Shown in pieces: positions 52,637 through 63,644 of a stretch of DNA of 64,000 nucleotides (its first letter is position 1; the number at the start of each line of letters is the position of its first letter). Below the pieces are notes generated by a model. The model saw nothing but the letters and a program-made list of their open reading frames with translations. It searched no databases and had not been told where the DNA came from. The stretch is from Pictodentalium vernedei (taxonomy: Eukaryota; Mollusca; Scaphopoda; Dentaliida; Dentaliidae): NCBI GenBank assembly GCA_031216915.1, contig CM062294.1:32503128-32567127 (forward strand), in the 5' to 3' direction. Both the position numbers and the translations under genes were made by a program.

Positions 52637-53561
52637 CAGGGCTTGCCTTGAGTCGGGGCCCCGAGTGGCCCCTTCTCAGGGCTTTTTTTTCAGCCCCGAC
52701 TTTTTTTTTCTGTCTTGGCTCCCGAAATCTCAGTGTTGGTAGGTTTGGGCAACAAAATTTTGCGAGATTGATTTTTCCATTCACGTCTCATTCACGCAAG
52801 TGTGATTACAATAGAAGCAGCAAATAACAGATAAAATAATAATACAAACTGTTTTTGTCTGATTCGAATTAACATCCACCTAAATCCGCATGAAAACTGA
52901 GAAAATCCCAAGATTAAACAAAAGAAAAACAAACACATTTACGAGACTTCGAAAGCACGCTTGTCAACTAATGGGGGAATTCCCTTCAATCCCACAATAC
53001 TATGCATGGGGACATCCGATCCCAACATCTGAATAAATGCAACACAAGATACAGAAACTGCCATCAAAATAAATGTACGAAATAAAATAAAATGTGTACC
53101 TGTGTCAACATGGAGAGGTGGGGGCCGGGAGGGGGGGGGGGTGCATTTCATTTCTGAAATATCCAAAGCTGTGGGGAATTTTCATAGATTGAAATTATTT
53201 AAACGGTAAACTGAAATGTTTTTTTTTTTTCTTTGAGACAACCCTTGCATCGAAAATACACACCCCACAATATGTAAGAAACGTCCTAAAATTTTATTAA
53301 CAAAAAATCCAAAATGTCTATGTACGAAACGTCGAGCACCCACATGATGGGTCAAAGTCGTTTCGTCCCCGGGATTTTTTTTTTCTAAGCAAAACCAATC
53401 GACTATGGTCGCCATCGGAAAGAGTGTAACAACATAAAATTACCCCCAAAAGGCCCGACCTCAATATCTGGGTGACTTTTTTCAGGCCCCCAGCAGGCCC
53501 CGACCTCAACATCTGGGGGACTTTTTTTTAGGCCCGACCATTTTACTCAAGGCAAGCCCTG
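52637..53561. mobile_element. Non-autonomous TIR DNA element in copy F
   Basis: Perfect 17-bp inverted ends CAGGGCTTGCCTTGAGT / ACTCAAGGCAAGCCCTG at 52637-52653 and 53545-53561. Both are flanked by GAGAAC, a possible 6-bp target duplication. CAGGG ends occur in hAT elements, but the duplication length does not fit well, so the superfamily is left open. Subterminal CCCCGAC...GGCCC repeats are visible. No transposase. Confidence 0.68.
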
Positions 53562-54502
53562 GAGAACTGCCCCCTCTTAATCTTGCACCTGGAGAAAGTG
53601 AATACAACAGAATTTACCGGGAAGCGATCCATCAATGCATGTACATGTAAATGCTCACACGTAAATGGATTATTTTGTTTGTTTGTTTCACAATGGGAGT
53701 TATGAATACTGAGGGTACCTTCTTTTGCGTGAGTAATACAAAAAACAGTTCAAATATTTTTTTAATAAACACAATTCAAACTGGAAATGTAACGACTTAA
53801 CAAACATGTTTCCAGGTGAAATCAAATTGACCACGTGCATTTTTGACCTCATTTGTTAACATTGATATTTTGTTGATATTTCATGCTGATTTTGTTGATT
53901 TTTTTATTAAATTGTATTTTTGAATGATTGATGATTCCGATGGAAAAAACGAATAAAACAAACACATAAAACTTTATGTAGATTATTAATTTATTTAATA
54001 TCAATGGGAACACAACATACACCGACAAGATGAACTGTCTTGTTCACAGATCATTCCTGGCTGGTCAAATTTTCATTTTACATTCGGTCTCATTCATGGA
54101 TAAGCCCACCATCATTTTTTTTAGCCTTTTTTTTCACGTGCATCCTGGGCTTACTAACGGGTCGGTACAGTACTGTCTCTTTGCGAATTTAGGGCTGTTA
54201 ATATAGCGGCTCTTCATTCCCTATCTTGCACGACAGTAGTTGTAATTCTCTGTTCAGTGAGCTTTCAAGGTCGCAACTTACACTGATATATCTGTCTTCA
54301 CGGAGATGAAGACTTATAAGCTATGGCTGGTGTTGTAAGTCTCCTTAGTGAGCTTCTAAGGCTGCAGTTATCAGCCTTTTTATTGTCTTCACGAATAGGA
54401 AGACCTTTAACTGCTTCATCTGGGCTGAGTTCATTGTCCTATCAGACAGAATACCATTATGTTAGAGGAGGTTATTCTCTTCCTACCGATATGGTTTGGT
54501 GT
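53562..54502. other. A/T-rich sequence inside copy F
   Basis: No gene recognised. 54185-54490 may be eroded ORF1 sequence but I could not align it convincingly. Confidence 0.3.
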
Positions 54503-54944
54503 TACCGTATTTACTCTATGATTTGGGACACACATTTTTTCCAGAAAACTATATTTTTTTTATGCTCCAAAGTTTGGGACATTCAGGAGATTTGTTTCCA
54601 GTTGGCCTGTCGCTAGTAGCAGACGACACTCATAAAAAAAATTCTTGAGTAACTAAAAATTTTCATTTTTCGCTTCCAAAACATAGCTTATGTTCCCTCA
54701 TTGGAACGAGCACAATGCGCTCGTTCCAATGAGGGATCATAAGCTGTGTTTTGGAAGCAAAAAATGAAAATATAAAAAAAATTGGACAGCGATTTTCGTA
54801 TTTTGTGATGGAAAACGAATCACACACAACTTTATTCAGCATCAAATCAAGACCAGGCTGTGTTCTTTCCCCATTTTCTAAGAATTGGGACACCTGTGAA
54901 AATAATTATTTTTAGCTGTCCCAATATATAGAGTAAATACGGTA
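54503..54944. mobile_element. TA-flanked MITE with palindromic core, copy 1
   Basis: Ends TACCGTATTTACTCTATGAT and its complement (ATATAGAGTAAATACGGTA), with a TA target typical of Tc1/mariner-type elements. The core palindrome CTCATTGGAACGAGC..GCTCGTTCCAATGAG is at 54699-54733. A sister copy is at 55823-56267. Confidence 0.75.
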
Positions 54945-54959
54945 GTTACATTGTATATG

Positions 54960-56822
54960 AGACTGTAAGCCCTATTGATGATGCCTTATTTACCTAGTGT
55001 GATTTATGAGCGTTTCTTCAAACGCCTATACTAAACCCCTCAGGAATATATTTCCTGATATCAGATCGAACGTAAGGAGTTCATCTAGGTTTTTATGATC
55101 GGATGTCTGAACATTGTTTTCGTCTCCCTTTTCATTTCTATCCAATCTATTGCTGTGGATTATATTTCTACCTTACAGACTGGATATTATGTTTATATGG
55201 TGTATTATTTGTTCATCACGTCCCTCTCCATCCTTAGTGGCATTATGGAGTCAGTCAGGCATGAGGGAGCCCGGCTGTTCCTATACTATTTGATAATTAA
55301 CACAAGAGCGATTCAAGTAATGTAGGTATAGGGGAGGGGGGGGGTCAATAGGAATTATTCATTGACCCCTCACCCCACCACCAATGTGTTAAGAAGTGAT
55401 TACAGGGCAGGACTTAGTTTTCTTTCTGTAAGCCTCGAATGCATTCAAGCATATGCATGCCTTTCATGGCTCCTCGATTGGCATCTGGGTCATGTTCTAA
55501 CGGTGACCTCATGGGCACAACCACTATTTCATTGGTTTGTTTCCTGTGGTTGTTCATTCATAAGTCATATATGAGTATATGATTCCTTATCAATAAATTG
55601 CTAGCCTTTGTGTGCATGTCTGGCTGACATGGCTGACATGTCGGTTATCTGGGTGACATTCTCTGATGTGGCAATTAGTCCACTCTGAAAAGTTTTGCTC
55701 AGAGTGGTCTTGCCTTTTGTTACGACATAGTTTATTACTCAGTTAACTGCATAATAACGTCATATTATTCATTTAGTTTCCTGGTTACTTATATCACTTG
55801 GTCATACCGTGGATACAGGCTGTACCGTATTTACTCTATGTATTGGGACACTCTATGATTTGGGACACACATTTTTTCCAGAAAACTATATTTTTTTATG
55901 CTCCAAAGTTTGGGACATTCAGGAGATTTGTTTCCAGTTGGCCCGTCGCTAGTAACAGACGACACTCATAGAAAAAATTCTTGGGTAACTAAAAATTTCC
56001 ATTTTTTGCTTCCAAAACATAGCTTATGGTCCCTCATTGGAACGAGTGCAATACGCTCGTTCCAATGAGGGATCATAAGCTATGTTTTGGAAGCAAAAAA
56101 TGAATTGGATGGCGAATTTCATATATAGTGATGGAAAACAAATCACACACAACTTTATTCAGCATCAAATCAAGACCAAGCTGCGTTCTTTCCCCATTTT
56201 CTAAGAATTGGGACACCTGTGAAAATAATTATTTTTAGCTGTCCCAATACATAGAGTAAATACGGTATTCAGATGAGTACATGTGGAATTTCATTGCTTG
56301 CATGCATAATATGTGTATTTATTAGGCAGATGCATTATTGAACAGATTATATAAATTCTTGCTCTGCTTACAGAGCTCATGAGAATTTTGAGGCTATTTA
56401 GATCAGTTATGGAACTTCCAATAGGCCGTCTATGCATACATTCTCAATTCTTGGCATCATTATTCGGAGTAGTATATTCTTTCTCTGAACAGTCATTGGT
56501 TGTTACGGACCCAGGGAACAATGAATTATTTCGGGGACGGTCCGTGACGAGTCTGTTAATCATAGCTCGTTCCATGTTCTAAATCCAGGTTTCTTCGAGA
56601 GACGGTTCACATTCTCGTATATTCGCACGGTTGATTTGGAGTTGTATTATTGGAATTAATTGTACACCTGAACGGGGCCACCTGTTGGTTGCCTTAGAAG
56701 CGTGTTTGCTCTTCAGATACTATCCATTGGGATTCAATTGGACAAGTGTATGGTTGTACACGTTATATCACTGGTTTTCGACCTATCTACGTATTCCGAC
56801 TCCGGTATACGTTAGAAGCATG
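54960..56822 (+). pseudogene. Capsid, RT and RNase H traces of copy F
   Basis: Compared with D: GATGATGCCTTATTTA (54972, D 19453) marks the DDAIFN region. TATCTGGGTGACATTCT (about 55640) is the relic of the YLDD box. AGAGCTCATGAGAATTTTGAGG to ATAGGCCGTCTATGCATA (56370-56440) matches the EFMRLMGL..MGRLHT stretch. TGGTTGTACACGTTATATCACTGG (about 56750) matches WLALQHW of RNase H. Stops are everywhere. A MITE at 55823 interrupts it. Confidence 0.6.
55823..56267. mobile_element. TA-flanked MITE with palindromic core, copy 2
   Basis: Same ends and interior as 54503-54944, with a short extra repeat at the left end (GGGACACTCTATGATTTGGG). Core palindrome at about 56032-56072. Confidence 0.75.
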
Positions 56823-56968
56823 CGCTGTTAATTACCGGGATCGCCACGATAGCCTTAGGTTCAGACGTGGCATTGAGCACCAATAATTAATAACTGGGTG
56901 CCTGTTGGGCGAATATATATTGATTGTATGATACAACTTTTCTCTGATTCCAGGGCGCTTCCCTCTTT

Positions 56969-56992
56969 GTTTTGAAGAATATTCCTTCAAAA
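56969..56992 (+). other. Post-YR hairpin of copy F
   Basis: TTTTGAAG..AT and AT..CTTCAAAA pair. It follows CCCTCTTTG as in D, so it occupies the same place with different bases. Confidence 0.5.
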
Positions 56993-57278
56993 AAAGGTAG
57001 AGGTGATTTTTCTTCATCTCTTCCAGCTTGAAAATAAGTGTGTAACTATGAGTGTAGCTGCTTTTGGCTGTAGATTATTACTGATCTTAGATACAGCTTG
57101 TTTATTATATATATATATATGGCGTGTGTTTATGGGGGTTAGTCTCTCACTCTCGAATACGCCATCCTGATTTAAGTGGCTTAGTCCTGTATAGCCTTAA
57201 ATTGAGGGCTTGTTACACGCGGTGTGCATAATCATTCATGCTAAGATTACAGAATTACTTGGATATGGCTATTTATGA

Positions 57279-57311
57279 TATGTCTTCTCTATTATTGTAT
57301 AGAGAGACATA
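57279..57311 (+). other. 3' hairpin of copy F
   Basis: TATGTCTTCTCT pairs with AGAGAGACATA with one bulge. In A/B/C/E the stem is TATCTTTCT/AGAAAGATA. Confidence 0.5.
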
Positions 57312-57425
57312 CATGTAATTCTTTTAATTTTAATCTTCTTGTCACCTTAGAATGCAGACTTAGGAGCTGTATTTGATCTGCTACATGTATTTCTTAAGTC
57401 CTAGGCCCTCCTCCTTTTTACGATT

Positions 57426-57514
57426 CAGCTAAGTCAGGGCCATTGGTTGTAGTAGAAAAATATGATAAATTTAAAGTAATTTGTATATTTTTTATACTTA
57501 ACAATGGCCCAGAG
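57426..57514 (+). repeat. ICR of copy F
   Basis: CAGCTAAGTCAGGGCCATTGG...AGAAAAATATGATAAATTTAAAG...ACTTAACAATGGCCCAGAG, complement of F right end plus left end. Confidence 0.78.
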
Positions 57515-57586
57515 AGGGATGGCCCTCTCATGAGTGGGTACTCATACCTCCCCGCTAAGTTGTCACTTTAGTAGGCTCATCTACAA

Positions 57587-57876
57587 AGAATGGTGTTGGC
57601 GCCAATTCTGCCCTCTTCTTGAGTACTGTGCATGCGCCTGTAGTAAAAGTATGAAGGGCCAGATAGGACTTTTAATTTTTAGTATTGTATGCAAATATTG
57701 GGGGTGGGGGGTGAGGGGGGTGGGGGAGGGGGGCAAAAATCTGTTTGGTCCTTGATAATATTGGGGGGGGGGGGGGCAAAATTTGTGTTTGGTCCTTGAT
57801 AATATTGAGTTTGCACCAGCTAAGTCTGGGCCATTGGTAAGTATAAAAAAATATACAAATTACTTAAATTTATCAT
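57587..57876 (+). repeat. Right ITR of copy F with internal expansion
   Basis: Inverted relative to the left ITR. A G-rich stretch and a partial duplication (TTTGGTCCTTGATAATATTG twice, 57744 and 57790) have lengthened it by about 70 bp. Confidence 0.72.
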
Positions 57877-57884
57877 TTTCTTGT

Positions 57885-57946
57885 CACGATATAGCCTTGC
57901 GTTCTGATGTGGCAATAAGCACAATTAAATCAATAAATAAAAATAA
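57885..57946 (+). repeat. SINE 3' tail fragment
   Basis: CACGATATAGCCTTGCGTTCTGATGTGGC.ATAAGCAC followed by AATCAATAAATAAAAATAA. A similar relic is at 56849-56893 (CACGATAGCCTTAGGTTCAG). Confidence 0.45.
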
Positions 57947-57993
57947 TGGGATTGTATTCTAAAAAATTCATTATTTTAAATTATTCTTTTCAG

Positions 57994-58114
57994 GTGGTGC
58001 CAAGGGCAGCTAACTCCTGTAATACAACAGGCACAGTTTGGGTCATTCAACCCTTCAGATGTTACATGTGATTCACATCTTGTGTTTGAAAATTATCCGG
58101 GATACGTGTCTTAA
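57994..58114 (+). CDS. Candidate terminal exon of a host gene
   Basis: Acceptor TTATTCTTTTCAG at 57981-57993. The first G completes a Lys codon with the AA left by the exon at 45787-45853. 39 codons follow (WCQGQLTPV... to ...ENYPGYVS) and then TAA at 58112-58114. AATAAA lies at 58116-58121, very close for a polyadenylation signal. Phase agreement and the absence of stops in both exons support a real pair, but the total is only 61 codons and I do not recognise the protein. Confidence 0.42.
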
Positions 58115-58365
58115 CAATAAAAATAGTTTCATACATGTACTGTTGTCAGTCAGAATGGTAATTTCAGCAACAAAAGATACTGTCAGAAATGTGTCAGGAG
58201 TTCTTTTCATGTTATATTTTTATTAGACTTGTGGGTTCAACTCTTTGATATTGCTGGCAGATATTTCTGCCCAGCACAGGATTTATCTTGCCACTTAAAT
58301 CAGTATAATTTGGCTACATTTAATCAAATTTCCACCCCTACCCCCTGTAAAGTGATTGGGTTTTT
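58115..58365. other. Possible 3' untranslated region
   Basis: No repeat or frame recognised; it could be the 3' UTR of the candidate host gene. Confidence 0.25.
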
Positions 58366-58810
58366 AGCTGCGACTAGCAGTGGCAATGTCGGTCAGTCGG
58401 TCTGTCTGTGACCAATGAGATTGTCTGTGACCAACGAGTTTCAAAACTCAATAACTTTTGAAATACTTGATGGAATGACTTTATATATGGCATGTAAGTG
58501 TATCATATTGATGTCTAGCCACTGTTCAATGCATTTGTTGTTCCAAATATATTTCTTGGAGTTATGGCCCTTGATGAACTTAGAATGTCGGTCGGTCTGT
58601 CAGTGACCAACGAGTTTCAAAACTCAATAACTTTTGAAATACTTGATGGAATGACTTTATATTTGGCACGTAAGTGTATCTTTTTTATGTCTAGCCACTG
58701 TTCAATGCATGTGTTGTTCCAAATATTTTTCTTGGAGTTATGGCCCTTGATGAACTTAGAATTTTGTGAAATTGCACCACCCGTCGCAGCTACGGCATCG
58801 ATGTCGCAAT
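58366..58810. repeat. Tandem-repeat element, 176-bp unit, two copies
   Basis: GACCAACGAGTTTCAAAACTC starts units at 58430 and 58606; each ends TTGGAGTTATGGCCCTTGATG. Flanked by GCTGCGACTAGCAG and GTCGCAGCTACG, which are partly inverted. Confidence 0.65.
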
Positions 58811-58847
58811 TTTTTCACCAAGTATTTCTTTAGTTAAATTTATATGA

Positions 58848-58909
58848 ATTTTCCATCAAATCTGGTCATGGCTGCTTCAAAGCAGCCATGACTAGATTTG
58901 ATGAAAAAT
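58848..58909. repeat. Short inverted repeat
   Basis: Arms of about 27 bp around TGGCTGCTTCAAAGCAGCCA. Confidence 0.6.
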
Positions 58910-58997
58910 ATCTTATAAATACTGAACGGGTTAAGAGTTAACTACATAGAAATTTATATATTTGTTTTACATTATTTATTACAAATCTGTTGGATTT

Positions 58998-59215
58998 TTA
59001 CCTGCGTCGCCAGCGGCAGAGTAGGTCTAGTAACCGCTCGACTCCATCCGTCAGTCTGTCAGTCCGTCCGAAACACTTCTTCTGTCAAAGTTTTCTTGGC
59101 TTCTATGAAAGGGAATGATTTTATATTTGGTCTGCTGCTTCATAAGGATGAGTTGTATCGTGTATCTAATTTTCAGATCTGTTGCATGCAGCGACGCAGG
59201 TCCAGACCCGGTATT
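58998..59215. repeat. Dispersed repeat, copy 1
   Basis: CCTGCGTCGCCAGCGGCAGAG to GATCTGTTGCATGCAG. It matches 63645-63840 at high identity (GGTCTAGTAACCGCTCGACT, GTCTGCTGCTTCATAA). Confidence 0.65.
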
Positions 59216-59799
59216 GGTCTTGGCTTGTTTTAAGATGACTTGACAGCCATTAATGATGAATTTGAAGTACATTACCAACTGTAGGATAACCATAAGGCAT
59301 CATTTTCTCAATTATTCTTTTGATAACAATTCTTGTAATCTTAGAAAGCTCTTCTGACGAACTTTGCAAAAAATGATTGCAATTGATGGAGTTGTCTCCA
59401 AAAGAAAAAGAGGAAAAAAGTCTTGTTACTATCATATAATTTGAATTTGCCAGTATTGGAATAATTAGTATTTGAGTTTATGGTAACTTAAGGCTCTTTT
59501 TAGAATACGTTCACCCCATGCATTGATTACCAGTCCTATTTTAGAATTCGTCCACCCCTGGCATTGTTTGCCAGTCCTATTTTACCAGTAAAACAGAACT
59601 TGTTAACCATAGTAAGCAAGCACTGCTTTACTTACCATGGTTCCCACGAGGGATAGTGTAATAATAAACTATATCCCACTGAAGTAAAAGACAGAAAGTA
59701 ATCAGTAATGTAATTGATTACTTTTTCAAAGTAATTGTAATCATAATCATTACTTTTCAAAAATGGAGTAATTGCAATCGTAATGAAAATTAATTGCAA
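59216..59799. other. Unassigned spacer
   Basis: No gene seen. A ~50-bp phrase with CCAGTCCTATTTTA occurs twice (59529 and 59572), and A/T-rich GTAATTGTAATCAT words precede the SINE. Confidence 0.3.
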
Positions 59800-60153
59800 T
59801 TATTTATTTATTTATTTATTGGTGTTTTAAGGTCACATATTTATGCACAATGGCTAAGCATGACCGCGGCAGTATTACGGGTGGAGGAAGCCGGAGTACC
59901 CGGAGAGAACCACCGAGCAACTGTCAGCTCCCCAACATACGAACTCCACTCAAGCAGGGTTACCATTGGTTGAAGACAAGTGCACCATCGACGTGCAGTA
60001 CGCCTTAGTACACAACGCCACCGTGCCCCCATGCGGGCAATGGAGATGAAGTGTCTTGCCCAAGGACACAACGCGGTTGCCGCAGGTGGGATTCGAACCG
60101 AGGACCTCTCGGCTTGCAGCCTGCACCTCTACCTACTGAGCCACCGCACTCCC
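59800..60153 (-). mobile_element. tRNA-derived SINE, minus strand
   Basis: Read on the minus strand it has box A (TGGCTCAGTAGGT), box B (GGTTCGAATCC), the TTGGGCAAGACACTT core, ATAAATATGTGACCTTAAAA and an (AATA)n tail. Direct repeats AATTGYAATTATT at 59792 and 60154 are the target duplication. Confidence 0.85.
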
Positions 60154-60255
60154 AATTGTAATTATTACATTTTCAAAGTAATCACTGTAGGCCTGTTTTG
60201 ATGGTGTACATCCTGGAGCTTAGCAGTTGTTTCTAGGCAAGTTTTTTGCTGTCTA

Positions 60256-60504
60256 TTAACCCTTTACCCAACACAGATGATATCAAAATTTATTATTTTA
60301 AATATCATTTTTTTTAATTTTTCAAAAAATTTCAACAAAACCATATCATGTGATCCCTCGTTGGAACGAGCTCGACGAGCTCGTTCCAACGAGGGGTCTC
60401 ATGATATGGTTTTGTTGAATTTTTTTGAAAAATAATATTTTTTCAACTGCTGAATTTGCATATTACGCAGGTGGATGCGGGCGATTCGTTGGGTAAAGGG
60501 TTAA
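60256..60504. mobile_element. piggyBac-like MITE, complete copy
   Basis: TTAA-flanked, ends CCCTTTACCCAACAC and CGTTGGGTAAAGGG, core palindrome CCTCGTTGGAACGAGCTCG|ACGAGCTCG. It serves as the reference for the MITE split at 26723 and 42341. Confidence 0.8.
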
Positions 60505-60530
60505 GCAACCAAAACTTGTTTGGCAGAGAA

Positions 60531-62329
60531 TAAATAGACAATAAACATATAGTGTGTTTTTATATCTGTGTTATACAACGAGTTGAAATATGGTTTATTT
60601 TTTCAAGGCTTCGCCGAGAAAAAATAAACCATATTTCAACGAGTTGTATAACACAGATATAAAAACACACTATATGTTTATTGTTTTTATCTGATAACAA
60701 ACAGACACCCGTCTCGTGCGTCTACCCGACTCATATATGCTTCCCATGGGTCTCCAAAGAAAACCAGTCTACGAGACAAAAGAAATAGGACAAGACGCAT
60801 AGAGTTGTGTCCCTTACATTACAAAATCGATGACGGCGATTGTAAAGTGCGATTGCACTTCTTGCATCATGTAACTGCGCTGGAACAAAATAAATTTCAG
60901 CTATTTTATTAACAGTAACAAAACGGTGCTTCAGTAGAGTTATTCTTTTTTTGACATAGTTCCAGTTTTCTTCTGTGTTTTATGCTGTAGTCCCAATATA
61001 ACAAATAATTTTGCGTTTGTTTACAATTTTTACGAAGTGTTTTTTTTTTCAGGTAGAGCAGACGAACTTTTAATTAGCGCAGTTCCGCGAGTACTTTTGA
61101 TCGAGGCCGTGACTATAAATAGTTCGCAGTCGCCGCATACTAATTACTATTAACATTCAAGTAATTTCTACAATGTTTTGAAGCAAAATTTTAGGTTGCC
61201 TTTATTGAAGCAAAATAAATAAGACATGACACCATCAGAGGATTTTGACAAAGTGCAATAAGCGTACAATTAAAACCTGCCCTGTGATATAACGATGTTT
61301 CATGAATGAATGAATGAAAATGGAATTGAAAGAGGTCAGAGGTCGTTCGCATAAATTATAATTATATACAACACCCGTTGTATATACTTCAAGTATATAC
61401 AACGGTTGTTATACTCTATGGTTATCAGATAAATAGACAATAAACATATAGTGTGTTTTTATATCTGTGTTATACAACAAGTTGAAATATGGTTTATTTT
61501 TTCGAGGCTTCGCCGAGAAAAAATAAACCATATTTCAACGAGTTGTATAACACAGATATAAAAACACACTATATGTTTATTGTTTTTATCTGATAACAAA
61601 CAGACACCCGTCTCGTGCGTCTACCCGACTTATATATGCTTCCCACGGGCCTCCAAAGAAAACCAGTCTATGAGACAAAAGAAATAGGACAAGACACATG
61701 GAGTTGTGTCCCTTACATTACAAAATCGATGACGGCGATTGTAATGTGCGATTGCACTTCTTGCATCATGTAACTGCGCTGGAACAAAATAAATTTCAAC
61801 TATTTTATTAACAGTAACAAAATGGTGTTTCAGTAGAGTTATTCTTTTTTTGACATATTTCCAGTTTTCTTCCGTGTTTTATGCTGTAGTCCCAATATAA
61901 CAAATAATTTTGCGTTTGTTTACAATTTTTACAAAGTGTTTTCTTTTCAGGTAGAGCAGACAAACTTTTAATTAGCGCAGTTCCGCGAGTACTTTTGATC
62001 GAGGCCGTGACTATAAATAGTTCGCAGTCGCCGCATACTAATTACTATTAACATTCAAGTAATTTCTACAATGTTTTGAAGCAAAATTTTAGGTTGCCTT
62101 TATTGAAGCAAAATAAATAAGAAATGACACCATCAGAGGATTTTGACAAACTGCAACAAGCGTACAATTAAAACCTGCCCTGTGATATAACGATGTTTCA
62201 TGAATGAATGAATGAAAATGGAATTGAAAGAGGTCAGAGGTCGTTCGCATAAATTATAATTATATACAACACCCGTTGTATATACTTCAAGTATATACAA
62301 CGGTTGTTATACTCTATGGTTATCAGATA
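60531..62329. repeat. Two tandem copies of an ~899-bp unit with long hairpins
   Basis: Copy 1 is 60531-61429 and copy 2 61430-62329, differing at few positions. Each starts with a near-perfect inverted repeat (arms ~68 bp, about 60537-60683 and 61437-61583) around GGCTTCGCCGAG. Each ends with a smaller palindrome (ACAACACCCGTTGTATATAC region) and GGTTATCAGAT, whose complement ATCTGATAAC follows the large hairpin. No ORF of note. It may be a fold-back element or a true tandem duplication. Confidence 0.8.
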
Positions 62330-62689
62330 AAATCTTATTTCCAACCATATAACTCAAGAGATGATCTGCTATGACACCTAGCAGAATTTCCACCCATGAA
62401 GCACCGGACTAATCACTGTGCTTCATTGGTGATAATTTTGCTAGGTGTCGTAGCGGATTATCTCTGAATTATATGCATGGAAAAAATGACAACCCATGGA
62501 TTTTGTTTGACCCCATCACGATGGCCCTACTGTATAACAGTTCACAGATTTCGAAAGCATCTGCGGCAGTGTGCAATATTTGACGAGAACGCTTATTTCG
62601 GTTGCATGGTGGTTACGCAAATTTAAATCTACATGAATGGATGACCGGTTAACCAAAAGTTGCACCTTGAATGGTAATGTCTGAGTCAC
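62330..62689. repeat. Inverted-repeat region, no gene
   Basis: CCATATAACTCAAGAGATGATC (62345) is inverted at GATTATCTCTGAATTATATG (62456-62475), with GACACCTAGCAG/CTAGGTGTC inside. The remainder to 62689 shows nothing recognisable. Confidence 0.5.
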
Positions 62690-62943
62690 TTAACTGGTAG
62701 AGTGCTAATTTTTTTTTTTCTCAGCCTCAAGATTTGTTCACACATCTTTGCCTTGTTACAATTCATTGGAGAGTGCCTATAGGCACTCTCCCATGAATTG
62801 TAACAATGCAAATCAATGGAGATGAAGTACTTGTACTTACAAGATAATATGAAGGACATCCACAGAATATGAAGCCTTTAACTTTAGGTACCTGCAGTTC
62901 AGAATAAAGTCCAAATATGGGCTACTAGCACTTTACCAGTTAA
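62690..62943. mobile_element. MITE with TTAACTGGTAGAGTGCT ends
   Basis: TTAA at both ends, inverted termini CTGGTAGAGTGCTA / TAGCACTTTACCAG, core palindrome GGAGAGTGCCTATAGGCACTCTCC (about 62770-62793). Reverse orientation to the copy at 17416. Confidence 0.8.
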
Positions 62944-63034
62944 GCAGCTTTTCTTATGTCTTGATCGATTTTTAGACTTTTGCCATGAGAGGCTATATAT
63001 ATATATTTCAATTCCATGCAATATATGAATACTT

Positions 63035-63360
63035 GTTAAAGCGACGAAGGGCTTTTAACTCAGTTTGCAGGGAATTTGAAGACTGTAGGTGACAGGGCTT
63101 TCAGGATCAGCGCGCCCCGTGTGTGGAACTCGTTACCCAAAACCTTACGAAATGCACCATCTCTTGAAAGTTTTAAAAAGGGACTAAATTTTTTAACTTA
63201 TACCAGAGGAACTTCCCAGGCTATCCTTCGCTGACACACAAACCAGGTGATTTTATTGATTTTTATCTATCTTATTCGTGATTTCTTTTGTAAAGAGCTT
63301 AGGGATTTTATTAGGATAGGCGCTACATAAGTGATATATATTATTATTATTATTATTATT
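63035..63360 (+). pseudogene. LINE 3' end (RT C-terminus and tail)
   Basis: One frame (63090-63232) encodes GDRAFRISAPRVWNSLP and LRNAPSLESFKKGL before a TGA, the typical C-terminal segment of CR1/L2-type non-LTR retrotransposons. A short 3' UTR follows with GGCGCTACATAAGTG and an (ATT)n tail ending about 63360. 5'-truncated and inactive. Confidence 0.78.
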
Positions 63361-63644
63361 AATGATAAAAAAATGAAGTTTTCCAAGAATTTTTACATAG
63401 CCGAGCGCTCGGTTAGCCATCTCCAACCCACGTGAACAGTCAGTCGGCTAGAGTCATTTTTTTAAATTTTGCACACTGCTGCGGCAAGCACAGGGGGCAT
63501 CAGTTGTCTTAGGGAGTTTGAGCATTGAAGAGAGGGGTCTTCCTACAGGAACATTTTAAAACAGTGCTTTCAAATAAGGTGATAAGACACAACCTTTTGA
63601 TAACTGTTATTAGTTCCAGATGAACAACTTTTCGGTTATGTGTT
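63361..63644. other. Spacer, nothing recognised
   Basis: No frame, repeat end or RNA gene seen. Confidence 0.3.

Larger units (their letters stand above)
50007..57876 (+). mobile_element. DIRS-type copy F (oldest, largely erased)
   Basis: Left end ATTTTTCTACTACAACC at about 50007, right end TTAAATTTATC(AT) at 57874-57876, ICR at 57426-57514. Ends resemble D (CCAATGGCCCAGAC). It contains an ORF1 fragment, a TIR element, decayed traces of capsid, RT and RNase H, two TA-flanked MITEs, and the 3' hairpins. Most of YR is gone. It lies in the presumed intron between the two host exons. Confidence 0.82.

Noticed and set aside
56379..56582. Independent small host protein
   Set aside because: The sequence aligns with the RT-RNase H connection of copy D (EFMRL, GRLH region) and is a relic of copy F.
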